A DNA stretch of 34,810 bases from an uncultured Bacteroidales bacterium (GCA_902768605.1 CACXLY010000064.1:1-34810), one strand, 5' to 3'. Numbered from the stretch's first letter, positions 1 to 8,969 are shown. Program-made: numbers and translations. Notes: a model not told the origin generated them from the letters alone.

Positions 1-231
1 GAAAGGGCGACAGAATATGTAATTTGTTTAATAACAACTTGCTTATGGCTCTGTCGTCCTTTCAGGACTTTCTCTGTCGTCGCAACATTACCGGGGGTTA
101 TCACCCCCGTCTGTGGTCTTTCGTCTCTTCGAGACTTTTGGCAAGCCTCCATGAGCTGCTATTCGTCAGAAACACCGATGAGAGAGGACCTAAAAGGAAG
201 AGGGGAAAATTTTCTCAGGACAGCAATAATA
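1..231 (+). repeat. Dispersed non-coding element, copy 1
   Basis: This stretch is the reverse complement, at roughly 90% identity by eye, of 17714-17966. It contains the hairpin CCGGGGGTTATCACCCCCG (about 92-110) followed by GTCTGTGGTCTTTCG, a module also found at 17995-18081 and 34756-34810. A reading frame runs through it from 24 to 245. Its peptide recurs, degraded and in another context, in the second copy, and I see no ribosome-binding site or signal sequence, so I treat it as non-coding. Copy 2 carries 21 extra bases near its middle. The rest of the stretch up to 272 shows only short ACTATGCA-type repeats. Confidence 0.75.
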
Positions 232-272
232 GTTATTGCATCTAAGCGAAAGGGATAACTATGGACTCTGAA

Positions 273-1214
273 CTATGCACTATGCATTAAATTCAGTGTT
301 GCCATGCCTGCCGTGAGCAGCAGGGAAAGGATGAAGAAGGCCGTGCTCAGCCAGCTGCCGGTCAGGGCGAAGTAATGGGCGATGAGCGGGCTGGCGCTGC
401 AAAGGAGCAGGGCCATCGTGGTCTCGTAGTGCACGGGCTGCAGCAAAAGGAACGCCATCAGCAGCAACGTCTGCGATACATATATATAAAGTATCATGCG
501 CACGCGTATCTTGTCGTCGTACTTCGTGCGCAGGTAGTGCATGATACTGATGAGGCTGAGCAGCCCAACGACTCCCGCAGAGACTTGGCAGACGAGGGGC
601 ATCGAGGTGATGGCCTCCACGCTCGGCATCTCGAACTGCATCATCCCAGCCAGCCTCCCGACGAAACCCTCCATGTCTTTTGTGACAAAACACCAGACGG
701 CGTAGCACCAGTACGGTACCACGAGTCCGAGTACGCCCGCCCAGAAGGCGCGCGACGTCATGGAACGCAAGAAGATGGCAAGGTAAAGGAAAAAGAAAAG
801 CGCCATCGGCAGCATGACAGGTGCAACGAAACTGCCCAGGCCGAGCATCAGAAAAGCATGAAAGGCAAGGGCTTGCGGGCGGTGGCGCTGGTAGCAACGG
901 AACAGGAGGTGGTAGCTCACGGTCAGGAGCGCCGCCGCGACGAGTGGCTCGCCCAAGGGGTGCATGAAGGCCAGACTGGCGCATAGGATGAGCCAGACGC
1001 ACGACATCATACGGGTGCGGATGCGGATGATGTGCTGCTGGGCGTTGGTTTCCATGACGACGTAGGTCGTCAGCATGCAGAGCGCCAGTCCCAACAGGCA
1101 GCGCACATCGAGCGCCCTCTGCGGAAGCCACCACATCGCCGTAGCCGCCACCACGCAGAAAGGCAGGGCGAAGACGCTTCCTGCTATCTTGTTCTGGAGC
1201 CTGTTGTGTTTCAC
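273..1214 (-). CDS. Multi-pass inner-membrane protein of unknown function (purD-linked)
   Basis: A 313-residue hydrophobic protein with about eight or nine predicted membrane-spanning segments over its whole length and short basic loops (for example around residues 228-240). I see no catalytic motif. It follows purD on the same strand with 108 bp between them, so the two may be co-transcribed, although that gap holds a strong inverted repeat. In related bacteria purD is often next to a membrane protein of the DUF6427 type. Size and topology fit that family, but this is an inference from context. The last codons (Met-His-Ser-Ala-stop) lie inside a short ACTATGCA repeat, so the C-terminus may have been altered by repeat expansion. 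Confidence 0.8.
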   Translation of the reverse strand: MKHNRLQNKIAGSVFALPFCVVAATAMWWLPQRALDVRCLLGLALCMLTTYVVMETNAQQHIIRIRTRMMSCVWLILCASLAFMHPLGEPLVAAALLTVSYHLLFRCYQRHRPQALAFHAFLMLGLGSFVAPVMLPMALFFFLYLAIFLRSMTSRAFWAGVLGLVVPYWCYAVWCFVTKDMEGFVGRLAGMMQFEMPSVEAITSMPLVCQVSAGVVGLLSLISIMHYLRTKYDDKIRVRMILYIYVSQTLLLMAFLLLQPVHYETTMALLLCSASPLIAHYFALTGSWLSTAFFILSLLLTAGMATLNLMHSA

Positions 1215-1225
1215 GTCATTATTTT

Positions 1226-1319
1226 AATTCATAATTCATAATTCACAATTCATAATAAAACTACGTTCTGCACTTTCCGAAAGAGATTATTATGAATTAT
1301 GAATTACGAATTCTGAATT
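1226..1319. repeat. AT-rich long inverted repeat between purD and the membrane gene
   Basis: Two 33-base arms (1226-1258 and 1287-1319) match as inverted copies at 30 of 33 positions around a 28-base loop. Each arm is itself a tandem run of AATTCATA/AATTCAC units. On the minus strand the fold lies directly after the purD stop codon and could act as a terminator or RNA stabiliser, although there is no clean U-run. Similar AATTCA-unit runs occur at about 11513-11550 and 27940-27990. Confidence 0.7.
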
Positions 1320-1322
1320 GTC

Positions 1323-2591
1323 TTAAAGGTCCGCCCCTATATCCCTGCGGAAATTCTTGCCTTCGAACGTTATCAGCTTGGCGTTGGCAAAACTCTTCTG
1401 CAGGGCTTCCTCCTTGTCCTTCCCGTAGCTGCTGACGGCTATGACACGTCCGCCGTTGGTGACGAGCTGCCCATCCTTCATGGCAGTCCCCGCGTGGAAG
1501 ACGATGCTGCCCCACACGTCCTCGACGCCCGTTATCTCAAAGCCTTTCTCGTACGAGCCGGGATAGCCGCCGCTGACAAGCATGATGCAGACGGCGGCGC
1601 GCTCGTCGAATTCCACTTTCTTCCCGGCAAGCGTGCCGGTGGCTACGCCCTCGAGGAGGTCCACGAGGTCGCTCTTCAGGCGCAGCATCACGGTCTCCGT
1701 CTCCGGGTCACCCATACGGACGTTGTATTCGATGACCTTCGGGTCGCCGCCCACGTTGATGAGGCCGAAGAAGATAAAGCCCTTGTAGTCGATGCCTTCG
1801 GCCTGCAGGCCCTCCACCGTCGGGCGGATGATGCGGTCTTCTACTTTCTGCATCCACGCCGCGTCGGCAAACGGGACGGGACTCACGCTGCCCATGCCGC
1901 CGGTGTTAAGGCCGGTGTCGCCCTCGCCGATGCGTTTGTAGTCCTTCGCCTCGGGAAGTATCTTATAGCTCTTGCCGTCGGTCAGGACGAAGACGCTGCA
2001 CTCGATGCCGTCCAGGAACTCTTCGATGACCACGCGACTGCTGGCGCCGCCGAACATGCCGCCCAGCATCTCGCCCAGCTCCTGCTCAGCCTCTTCCAGC
2101 GTCGGCAGGATGAGGACGCCCTTGCCTGCGCACAGCCCGTCGGCCTTCAGGACATAGGGCGGCTTCAGGGTTTTGAGGAAGGAGATGCCTTCCGCCAATG
2201 TGGCTTGGGTGAACGTGCGATAGGCGGCCGTCGGGATGCCGTGCCGCTGCATGAAGCCTTTGGCAAAGTCCTTGCTGCCCTCCAGCACGGCGCCCGCCTT
2301 GCTCGGGCCGATGACGGGGATGCCCTTCAGTCGCTCGTCCTCACGGAAGAAGTCGTAGATGCCGTTCACCAACGGGTCTTCCGGTCCGACCACGACCATC
2401 GAGATCTGCTTCTCCACGCAGAACGCCCCGATGCCCGCGAAGTCATTAACCTTGATGCCTACATTCTCGCCCACTTCCGCCGTGCCGGCATTGCCCGGGG
2501 CAATGTAGAGCTTCTCACATTTATCACTTTGACTGATCTTCCATGCCAGCGCGTGCTCCCTGCCGCCACTGCCTAACAATAGTATCTTCAT
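1323..2591 (-). CDS. purD: Phosphoribosylamine--glycine ligase
   Basis: GAR synthetase: joins glycine to 5-phosphoribosylamine using ATP, the second step of cytoplasmic purine synthesis. The 422-residue length is normal for the family. It has the N-terminal [12 protein letters not shown] and PGNAGT motifs, the GPEDPL segment, then the ATP-grasp domain with [17 protein letters not shown] (about 110-125) and [15 protein letters not shown] (about 145-160). The metal-binding NVRMGDPE block (about 290) and the C-terminal GARS domain follow. The ATG at 2591 is placed about 25 bases after a good -7 box (2617-2624). No other purine genes are in the window. Confidence 0.97.
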   Translation of the reverse strand: MKILLLGSGGREHALAWKISQSDKCEKLYIAPGNAGTAEVGENVGIKVNDFAGIGAFCVEKQISMVVVGPEDPLVNGIYDFFREDERLKGIPVIGPSKAGAVLEGSKDFAKGFMQRHGIPTAAYRTFTQATLAEGISFLKTLKPPYVLKADGLCAGKGVLILPTLEEAEQELGEMLGGMFGGASSRVVIEEFLDGIECSVFVLTDGKSYKILPEAKDYKRIGEGDTGLNTGGMGSVSPVPFADAAWMQKVEDRIIRPTVEGLQAEGIDYKGFIFFGLINVGGDPKVIEYNVRMGDPETETVMLRLKSDLVDLLEGVATGTLAGKKVEFDERAAVCIMLVSGGYPGSYEKGFEITGVEDVWGSIVFHAGTAMKDGQLVTNGGRVIAVSSYGKDKEEALQKSFANAKLITFEGKNFRRDIGADL

Positions 2592-2616
2592 AGGTCTTTT
2601 AATCTGTTTTATGCTG

Positions 2617-2624
2617 CAAAGATA
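2617..2624 (-). promoter_or_regulatory. Bacteroidetes -7 box for purD
   Basis: On the minus strand this reads TATCTTTG, an exact TAnnTTTG. A TTG (2645-2647) sits 20 bases upstream, matching the usual -33 spacing. The TTG lies in the loop of the terminator hairpin at 2632-2666. Confidence 0.75.
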
Positions 2625-2631
2625 CGAAAAA

Positions 2632-2666
2632 GCGGGCGAATCACCAAGTGAATCGTCCGCTTTTTT
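2632..2666. terminator. Rho-independent terminator, probably for the LRR gene
   Basis: The arms at 2632-2644 and 2648-2660 pair at 11 of 13 positions around the loop CAA. T-runs lie on both sides (2661-2666 on plus; five T on minus after the stem), so it could work in both directions. On the minus strand it follows the gene ending at 2851 and overlaps the purD promoter. Confidence 0.7.
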
Positions 2667-2687
2667 CTATTCTGCCTCAAGGTAGTG

Positions 2688-2830
2688 CCTGCAACTCCAG
2701 CATGTGCGACCCGATGCCGCCAGCGAAGTTCGTTGCTGCGTCGCGATGCAGCAATTGAATTGTCATGATGTTGCAACGAACTCCGCCTGCGGGGACATGC
2801 AAAAACTGCTGCCGCATCGTGCATTGCAGG
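2688..2830. repeat. Nested inverted-repeat element
   Basis: Four concentric inverted pairs: CCTGCAA/TTGCAGG (2688-2694, 2824-2830), GCATGT/ACATGC (2700-2705, 2795-2800), a 13-of-14 pair GCGAAGTTCGTTGC/GCAACGAACTCCGC (2723-2736, 2773-2786), and the inner hairpin TTGCTGC/GCAGCAA (2734-2740, 2747-2753). It lies between the LRR stop codon and the terminator. A 71-codon frame inside it looks like chance. Confidence 0.6.
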
Positions 2831-2850
2831 CTTCGTAGGCCTTCCTCCTG

Positions 2851-5202
2851 TTACTTGACAGCTTTTTTGCCTCCGATGATGTAGAGTCCGGGCCTTGACG
2901 GCTTGCTGCCAAGGCGGCGACCGCTCAGGTCATAGACTGCCTCGCCCTCCGTTGCCATACGGGGCGAGTCGATGCGGTCGGGGTCAGGATTCCTGGAGAA
3001 CACCAACAGCATGGGCATCCCCCAGTCGAGGTCTTGAACCCACACATACTCAGCGCGACCGGCTTGCAAGGCAAAAGCAATGTCTCTGTTGGCCAGCTGC
3101 TCGTCCGTGGCTTGCGTGCCTTGTACAGCGCCGAAAGCATCCTTGTAGAAGCAGTTGTCGATGAGATAGCTTTCCCCCTGAATGGGTCGGATGAATGTGC
3201 CGGTCTGTCCCGACGCTTCGGGCAGGATGCCTACGGACAGGCAGTTCCGCAGGGTGGCGTGGTTGTCGTAGTAGCCGTTGACGTGCGACATGATAGTGCC
3301 GGAATGGATGCCGGTGCCGAGTTCTCCTGAGAACAGGCAGTCCTCGATAAGAATCTCGCATTCTCTGACGTCCGGGTCGTCGCAATAGCTGGCGATGCCG
3401 CCGATGGTTCCCTGCAGGCTGCCGTAACCCTGTACGTACATGTAGGCCGATACCCAGCATTCGCGGACAACGAGGTTTCCCATAATGGTTCCTGCCACGC
3501 CGCCGGCACCGCATACCTGTTGCTTGATGCTTCCATCGACGTGCAGCTTCTTGATGATGGCGTTTGCAACAACCGAGAACGGCGCGACGGCTGCATCGTA
3601 GCAAGCCATGTCGTAGTCGACCGTCAGCGTGTGTCCCTGTCCGTCGAACACTCCTTGATAGGGATGTTCATAGGTTCCTATCATCATTTGGTTGTTGCCC
3701 AAGTCGATGTCGGCAGTCATGCGTGCATTGGCATTTGCTTCAATCGAGCCGTTGTTGATGCCGATGGCAAAGTCTATCCACTCCTGCGCAGTGCCGATGT
3801 CGTATTGATAGATGTCGACATCGTCGATGATGTTGTAGAACTCCTTCCACTCGTTGGCCTCCTTGTAAGCATCAATGGTTCCGTTCGGTACATGAAGCGT
3901 ACACTTCTGCTTGTCGATGGCTTGCAGGGCGCCGTCCTTGCACTCCGGTGGCGTAACGGCTTCGCAGATAAGCGTCGTAAGCTGTTCCAAAGGCTCACTG
4001 CTCCAGCCGAAGGCATGGTGCTGGATGTCCTTCATGTTCTTGCCCAGACGGACAGTCTTCAGTGCGTAGCAGCCCGCAAATTCGCTGCTGCGAAGATAGG
4101 AACAGGAGCCGGCGAAGGTAATCTCCTCAACAGAGGGGTTATCCTCTATGATAGCGTATTGCAGGTAGCTGGTGCTTTCTGCGTTGCGTCCGAAATATGC
4201 CTTCTTCAGATGAGAGTCTGCATCTCGGAACATGCCAGAGTTGCCCACCTTCAGCGGACGGTCGCAGTCCTCGATGACGAGTTCCGTCAGAGATTCGTTA
4301 AGCCAGAAAGCGCCATAGCCCAAGGTATCTACACTGGCCGGGATGACCACGCGCTCGATGGACTTGCACCTTGCGAAGGCCCCACCCAGGATTTCCTTGC
4401 AGTGGCTCAGGTCGGGCGTTGCCTTGAGCGCGTAGCAATAGCAGAAAGCATTTTCGCCAATGGAGGTGATGGCTCCTGCCTCCACTGTCTCCAACGACTC
4501 GCAACTGTCAAAGGCATCCTTCGGAATGACCGTCACGTTAGGGCTGAGCCTTACGGTCTTCAGGCTGTCGTTGTCCTCGAACTCGCCTTCTGCTATCTGC
4601 GTCACCAAAGGACCTTGTTCGATAAGCTCGACGGGGCCGTTCATGCTGCGGAAGACTTGCTTCCATGTGTCGAGCGACACCATGTTGCGCCCTTGATAGA
4701 TGTATCTGAGGCCGCGAAGGGTGCGGAACATATCGTAGCCCGACGGCAGTTCGATGGTGTTGGGACTGTCCTCGATGATAAGCCGCTCTATGCTGTCGCA
4801 GTTGCATATTGCATTGCTCCCCATCTCCTCTACGCTGGAGGGAATGGTTATCTCTTTCAGTCTTTTGCAATACTCAAAGGCAGTGTTGCCGATGCGCTTG
4901 ATGGTGTTTGGAATCTTCACCGACGTGAGTGCTGTACAGTTATAGAAGCAGTTGTCGCCGATGCCCGTCACGGTCTGCCCCTCGGGTGTGACAGAAGGAA
5001 TCTCGGCATCGCCTCGGTAGCAGTTGTCGGTAACTAAGGTTTCAACCTCCATGCCGTTAATCCACACTTTTCCAGGGTGCTCGTAGCAGATAACGGTAGC
5101 TGTGCCGTCTGCGTTGATGGAGAAATGCCAGTCGTTGTTGTCTGCCCATGCAGTCATGGCTGTGAGCAGGAATGCGCAAAGAAGTAAATGTTGTTTTTTC
5201 AT
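2851..5202 (-). CDS. Secreted BspA-like leucine-rich-repeat protein with GLUG-like domain
   Basis: A 783-residue exported protein. Residues 1-20 form a signal peptide (cleavage likely after AWA). About residues 75-440 hold BspA-type LRR_5 repeats, seen as recurring blocks such as CTALTSVKIPNTIKRIG, CKRLKEITIPSSVEEMG and CKSIERVVIPASVDTLG. Residues about 490-700 resemble GLUG-type beta-helix repeats (GVFDGQGHTL, GGVAGTIMG, GGIASY). The last about 40 residues, VYDLSGRRLG then GLYIIGGKKAVK, resemble the C-terminal sorting tails of Bacteroidetes secreted proteins. BspA-like proteins usually mediate adhesion; the ligand here cannot be told. The gene stands alone with its own -7 box (5234-5241) and a terminator at 2632-2666. 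Confidence 0.9.
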   Translation of the reverse strand: MKKQHLLLCAFLLTAMTAWADNNDWHFSINADGTATVICYEHPGKVWINGMEVETLVTDNCYRGDAEIPSVTPEGQTVTGIGDNCFYNCTALTSVKIPNTIKRIGNTAFEYCKRLKEITIPSSVEEMGSNAICNCDSIERLIIEDSPNTIELPSGYDMFRTLRGLRYIYQGRNMVSLDTWKQVFRSMNGPVELIEQGPLVTQIAEGEFEDNDSLKTVRLSPNVTVIPKDAFDSCESLETVEAGAITSIGENAFCYCYALKATPDLSHCKEILGGAFARCKSIERVVIPASVDTLGYGAFWLNESLTELVIEDCDRPLKVGNSGMFRDADSHLKKAYFGRNAESTSYLQYAIIEDNPSVEEITFAGSCSYLRSSEFAGCYALKTVRLGKNMKDIQHHAFGWSSEPLEQLTTLICEAVTPPECKDGALQAIDKQKCTLHVPNGTIDAYKEANEWKEFYNIIDDVDIYQYDIGTAQEWIDFAIGINNGSIEANANARMTADIDLGNNQMMIGTYEHPYQGVFDGQGHTLTVDYDMACYDAAVAPFSVVANAIIKKLHVDGSIKQQVCGAGGVAGTIMGNLVVRECWVSAYMYVQGYGSLQGTIGGIASYCDDPDVRECEILIEDCLFSGELGTGIHSGTIMSHVNGYYDNHATLRNCLSVGILPEASGQTGTFIRPIQGESYLIDNCFYKDAFGAVQGTQATDEQLANRDIAFALQAGRAEYVWVQDLDWGMPMLLVFSRNPDPDRIDSPRMATEGEAVYDLSGRRLGSKPSRPGLYIIGGKKAVK

Positions 5203-5233
5203 ATTGTAATAAATAGTTATGTAGTTTGCTCTA

Positions 5234-5241
5234 CAAAGATA
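5234..5241 (-). promoter_or_regulatory. -7 box for the LRR gene
   Basis: The minus strand reads TATCTTTG, 32 bases upstream of the ATG at 5202. No well-spaced -33 TTG is obvious. Confidence 0.55.
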
Positions 5242-5277
5242 GACAAAATGCAGGCTTGAAGGACTAACAAAATAAAG

Positions 5278-5313
5278 AAATCGACTGACAATTGCTGTTT
5301 TGTCAGTCGATTT
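5278..5313 (-). terminator. Terminator of the cysE-to-AraC run
   Basis: A perfect 13-bp stem (5278-5290 with 5301-5313) and a 10-base loop. On the minus strand it is followed by the U-rich CTTTATTTTG. The stem includes the stop codon of the AraC-type gene (5303-5305). Confidence 0.85.
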
Positions 5314-6979
5314 GTGCTTTCCAATCCGTTGGCGTCATGCCTGTGATGGTCTTGAAGGTGCGGAAGAATGTTGTTTCGTTAGCGAAGCCCGATGCCGTCC
5401 ACACCTCGGAAAGCTTCTTTTCTGGCTTGTGGCGCAACATCGCCTTTGCGTAATTGATGCGGTAGCCGTTCACGAATTGGTTGAACGAACAGCCCTTCTG
5501 CCGGTTGATGCAGGCGGAGACGTAGGAAACGTTCGTGCCGAGCTGGCTGGCGATGTCGGCAATCTTCAATTCGCTGTTCAGGAAAGGTTGTTCCTCGTTC
5601 ATCAATTGGCAAATGCGCAGCATCAGAGCCTCGTCGGTATCAATTTTGTCGATGGAACCGTTGTTTTTTGCTTCTTCCTCAGTCTTTTTCCTCCTGCGCC
5701 GCCATAGCAGAACGGCTAGACAAAAGAATAGTGGTAGAAGCGTCAACATCCACAGCCATGTATGGTGTTGAGTCTTCGTCTGCTGTTGGTCGATATGAGA
5801 ACTAACTGGAAGCAAGAGGACAGAGGCATGAGGCGTAAAGTTATCGACGGTAGAATCGGGGTTACATTCCATACCACCTGTAAGCAAAAGGTTACCGTCA
5901 GGCATCAATATGGGATAACCGTAGACGGGATGGCCTGTTGGGTCTGTGTAGAAGAGCGTCAGGGCGGCGGGTGTCTTGGTAATGTCGATAGCGAGAACAT
6001 AGAGTCGTCCGTCTGTATCGCCAACACCATAGAGATAGGCAATCCCTGCCTGATGGTCAATATCGAGCCACGATTGGTAATTGACGCGTTTGCCTTTGCA
6101 TGTTGTTGGAATGGGACCATTGGTAGGAAGCAGTGAGAACTGAATGCTGTCGATGCGGCAGATGGCAATTTGTCCTTCTTTGTTTTCTACTGGTATGAGA
6201 TAGGAGTATGAATGTTGCTGCTCATTCGCTACAAGGAAGTTCCTGCTGTCTGTCTCCACCAAAGATGCAAGAGGCTTCCACTCCTCAAACAACGGCACTT
6301 GGAATGGTTCGCCCTTCAGACGGTCAACGATAATAGTGTCTATAAAGTTTGCGCGTTCGTCGGTTCTGCTGAAAATGATGACGTCATCGTTTGCTATACG
6401 CATCACATGAGGTCGCGAACGTTTCTGTGCCGTTTTCTTTACGCTGTGGAAATATTTCCGACCGTCGAACATCTCGATGTCGTCGGTGTTCTGATACCAG
6501 TTTCCCGAGACGACCACACGTCCGCTGTCTATCTCCACGGCACTTGCGAAGCTCCGTTTTGTATCGAGGCAACCGAAGCCTTTAAAGGTGTGTGATGCTG
6601 GATCGTACATCTCTACGGAATAGATATGTCCTATTCCCAGCGGTTCGGCATGACCACCTCCAACGAGAACCTTGCCCGAACTGAGCGGCACACAAAAGCC
6701 TTCGTCGTGAGGATAAGCTGTTTCAATGAGATGCCACTTCCCGTCGCGGAAGTATTCGGCAGTGGCTGTCGGCACGAAGCTTGTGGTGTGGCCTCCCACG
6801 ACAGTCGGCTCGCCATTCACAACGAACACGGAATGCCCAGAGCGCGGCATGTTCAGGTCGGGCAAGCGGACTGCCTCAATCTTCACCACGGGACATGCGG
6901 CCTGCGCATTGTCTTTGGCAAGTGACGCTGTCTGTAATGCCGTCAACGCAAGCAGCACTATGGAGGCGAGCCTTGTCAT
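5303..6979 (-). CDS. Membrane-spanning AraC-family regulator with Kelch-like sensor domain
   Basis: A 558-residue one-component regulator. An N-terminal signal/anchor (about 1-20) leads into a roughly 370-residue extracytoplasmic region with Kelch/galactose-oxidase-like blade motifs: GHSVFVVNGEPTVVGG, FCVPLSSGKVLVGGG, SAVEIDSGRVVVSGN, YPILMPDGNLLLTGG. One membrane segment follows (HTWLWMLTLLPLFFCLAVLLW, then RRRRKK, about 405-430). The C-terminus is an AraC DNA-binding domain with two helix-turn-helices (IADIASQLGTNVSYVSACINR and LSEVWTASGFANETTFFRTFK). There are no kinase or receiver domains. It starts 9 bp after the stop of the DPP-IV-like gene, so the two are very likely co-transcribed. 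The signal sensed and the target genes are unknown. Confidence 0.88.
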   Translation of the reverse strand: MTRLASIVLLALTALQTASLAKDNAQAACPVVKIEAVRLPDLNMPRSGHSVFVVNGEPTVVGGHTTSFVPTATAEYFRDGKWHLIETAYPHDEGFCVPLSSGKVLVGGGHAEPLGIGHIYSVEMYDPASHTFKGFGCLDTKRSFASAVEIDSGRVVVSGNWYQNTDDIEMFDGRKYFHSVKKTAQKRSRPHVMRIANDDVIIFSRTDERANFIDTIIVDRLKGEPFQVPLFEEWKPLASLVETDSRNFLVANEQQHSYSYLIPVENKEGQIAICRIDSIQFSLLPTNGPIPTTCKGKRVNYQSWLDIDHQAGIAYLYGVGDTDGRLYVLAIDITKTPAALTLFYTDPTGHPVYGYPILMPDGNLLLTGGMECNPDSTVDNFTPHASVLLLPVSSHIDQQQTKTQHHTWLWMLTLLPLFFCLAVLLWRRRRKKTEEEAKNNGSIDKIDTDEALMLRICQLMNEEQPFLNSELKIADIASQLGTNVSYVSACINRQKGCSFNQFVNGYRINYAKAMLRHKPEKKLSEVWTASGFANETTFFRTFKTITGMTPTDWKAQID

Positions 6980-6988
6980 CCCTTGTCG

Positions 6989-8969
6989 TTACTTCAGATA
7001 GTCTTCGAAGTACTGCGTAATCCTTTCGTGCAGGTGGACGCTCTTATGCCCCGCCATGTTGTGGCCCTCGCCTGGATAAACGAAGAAGTCGGGCTGCGTG
7101 CCGGCTTCGGCGCAGGCATTGAGGAACTGCAGGCTGTGCTGGGGCACGCAGGTCGGATCGTTCATGCCGATGATGATCTGCAGTTTGCCTTTCAGGTTCT
7201 TGGCTTTGTTGATGCAGCTGCTGAGGCGTGTCCATGTAGCGCTCGCCGTACATCACCTCGTACCATTTCCAGTCGATGACCGGACCGCCTGCCACGCCCA
7301 CTTTGAACGCGTCGGGATAGGTGGTCATGAGCGATGTGGTCATGAAGCCGCCGTAGCTCCAGCCGTGCACGCCCAGCCTGTCGGCGTCCACGTAAGGTAA
7401 TGTCTTCAGGAACGCCACGCCCTGCATCTGGTCCTTCATCTCTTCCTGACCGAGATGCCTAAAGGTCACTTGCTCGAAGTCGCGCCCTCGGTCCTCGCTT
7501 CCCCTGTTGTCGAGGATGAAGAGGATATAGCCTTTCTGCGCCATGTATGTCTCCCAGGAGCGCGAGCCCCAGTGCCACGAGGCCTCGACGTTATGGGCGT
7601 GCGGGCCGCCATAGACATAGACGACGGTCGGGTACTTCTTCGACGCGTCGAAATCCATCGGCTTGACCATGCGCCAGTAAAGCGTCGTCTGGCCATCGGC
7701 AGCGAGTACGGTGCCTTGCTCGAAGATGGGCTGATACCAACCTTCCCACGGGTCGTTGGCTGTTCTTTGCAACGACTGCTTGCCCGTCTTCGTGTCGGTC
7801 ACGGCACAGGCACGCGGCACGGTCGGTTCCTGCCAAGTATCGATGAGGTAGCGCCCGTCGGCAGAGAGCTGTGCGGAGTGGCAGCCGCGGCCGTTGTCGA
7901 GCAGCGTGCGCTTCTTTGTCTTCAGGTCGAGGCGGTAGATGTTGCGCCTAAGGTCGCCCGCTTCCTTGGTAATGATGATGGCGCTCTTTGTGGCCGGGCA
8001 GAAGCCGACGAGCTCTTTGACAACCCATTTCCCGCTGGTGAGCTGGCCGAGTTCACGGCCCTCGATGTCCATCAGATACAGATGCTTGAAGCCGTCCTTC
8101 CAGCTCCAATAGATGAACTTCGTGTCGTCCCAGGGCAGGAATGTGATGGGGTGGAGGGGCTCGACGTATTTGTCGGAGCGTTCCTCGCGGAGGGTGCGGA
8201 GCTTGCGGCCTGTCGAGGCATCGTAGGCGTCGAGCGTCGTGTGGTTCTGGTCGCGGTTGAGTTCGTAGAGATAAAGCGTCTTGCCGTCCGGCGCCCAAGC
8301 GATGTTGGTGAAGTAGCGGTCGGTGGGGTCGCCGAAGTCAAGATAGACGGTCTTTCCCGTCGCGAGCGAGAAGATGCCGACCGTCACTTTGTGCGACGTC
8401 ATGCCGGCCATCGGGTACTTGTCCGGAGCGAGTGTCGCCTCGCGCTCGAACGTGTTGACCTGCGGATAGTCGGCCACCATGCTTTGGTCCATGCGATAGA
8501 ACGCGAGCTGCTGCCCGTCGGGGCTCCAGAAGGTGCCCTTGTAGATGCCGAACTCGTCGCGATGCACGCTTTGTCCATATACTATTTCGCGCGAGCCGTC
8601 GGAGGACAACTGATATTCCTTTCCATCTGCAGAAGCGACGAAGAGGTTGCTGTTGCGAAGGAAGGCGACAGCGCCGGAAGCCTTGCAATACTCCAGTTCG
8701 CCTTCGTGCCGCGAACGCTTCTGTGCGTCGAGGTCCACGGTCTCGCCGTCAATCACCTTGCCTGTCTTGGGGTCGATGACGTTGGCCGGCTTCGTGGCCG
8801 CATCGAGGAGCCGGTCGCCGTCCCAGCGCAGTTGCCAGCGCTCGGGATAGAACTTCGAGGCGTTCTTCCCGCCGAAGTTGAGTTCTTCGAGCGTGAAGAG
8901 CTTTTGGGCGAATAGTGAACCGGTTGTGGAGAGCATGAGGAGTGTGAGCAGAATGTATTTAATCTTCAT
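6989..8969 (-). pseudogene. S9 / dipeptidyl-peptidase IV family peptidase, frameshifted
   Basis: The intact part starts at the ATG at 8969 with a signal peptide (MKIKYILLTLLMLSTTGSLFA), then a DPP-IV N-terminal beta-propeller. The start of the S9 catalytic domain follows, with the nucleophile motif GWSYGG and then YGERYMDTPQ. At about 7217-7226 the frame changes. The original frame ends at 7044. The other frame carries the expected remainder (INKAKNLKGKLQIIIGMNDP, then VPQHSLQFL, YPGEGHNMAGH, and an end in FEDYLK) to a stop at 6989-6991. Compared with family members about 26 nt (the NPEGYK stretch) are missing between short CAG repeats. The long frame therefore lacks the catalytic Asp and His. 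A longer frame reaching upstream to 9101 is an artefact inside the methyltransferase gene. The ATG overlaps that gene's stop by 11 bp. Confidence 0.85.

Noticed and set aside
24..245. A 73-codon frame in the first dispersed element
   Set aside because: The matching frame in the second copy lies in a different context and runs into the 22-bp array; the similarity is explained by DNA repeat identity. No signal of coding selection is visible.
280..1134. Long frame overlapping the membrane protein on the same strand
   Set aside because: Arg/His/Pro-rich composition typical of a shadow frame; the 273-1214 frame has clear membrane helices.
2609..2824. Small minus-strand frame before purD
   Set aside because: It coincides with the nested inverted repeat and the terminator/promoter region and has no recognisable feature.
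3520..5037. 505-codon plus-strand frame opposite the LRR gene
   Set aside because: The minus strand has a signal peptide, LRR repeats and a C-terminal tail; the plus frame shows no domain.
7455..8915. 486-codon plus-strand frame opposite the peptidase gene
   Set aside because: Val/Glu/Arg-rich antisense product of GC-rich codons; the minus strand encodes a recognisable S9 peptidase.
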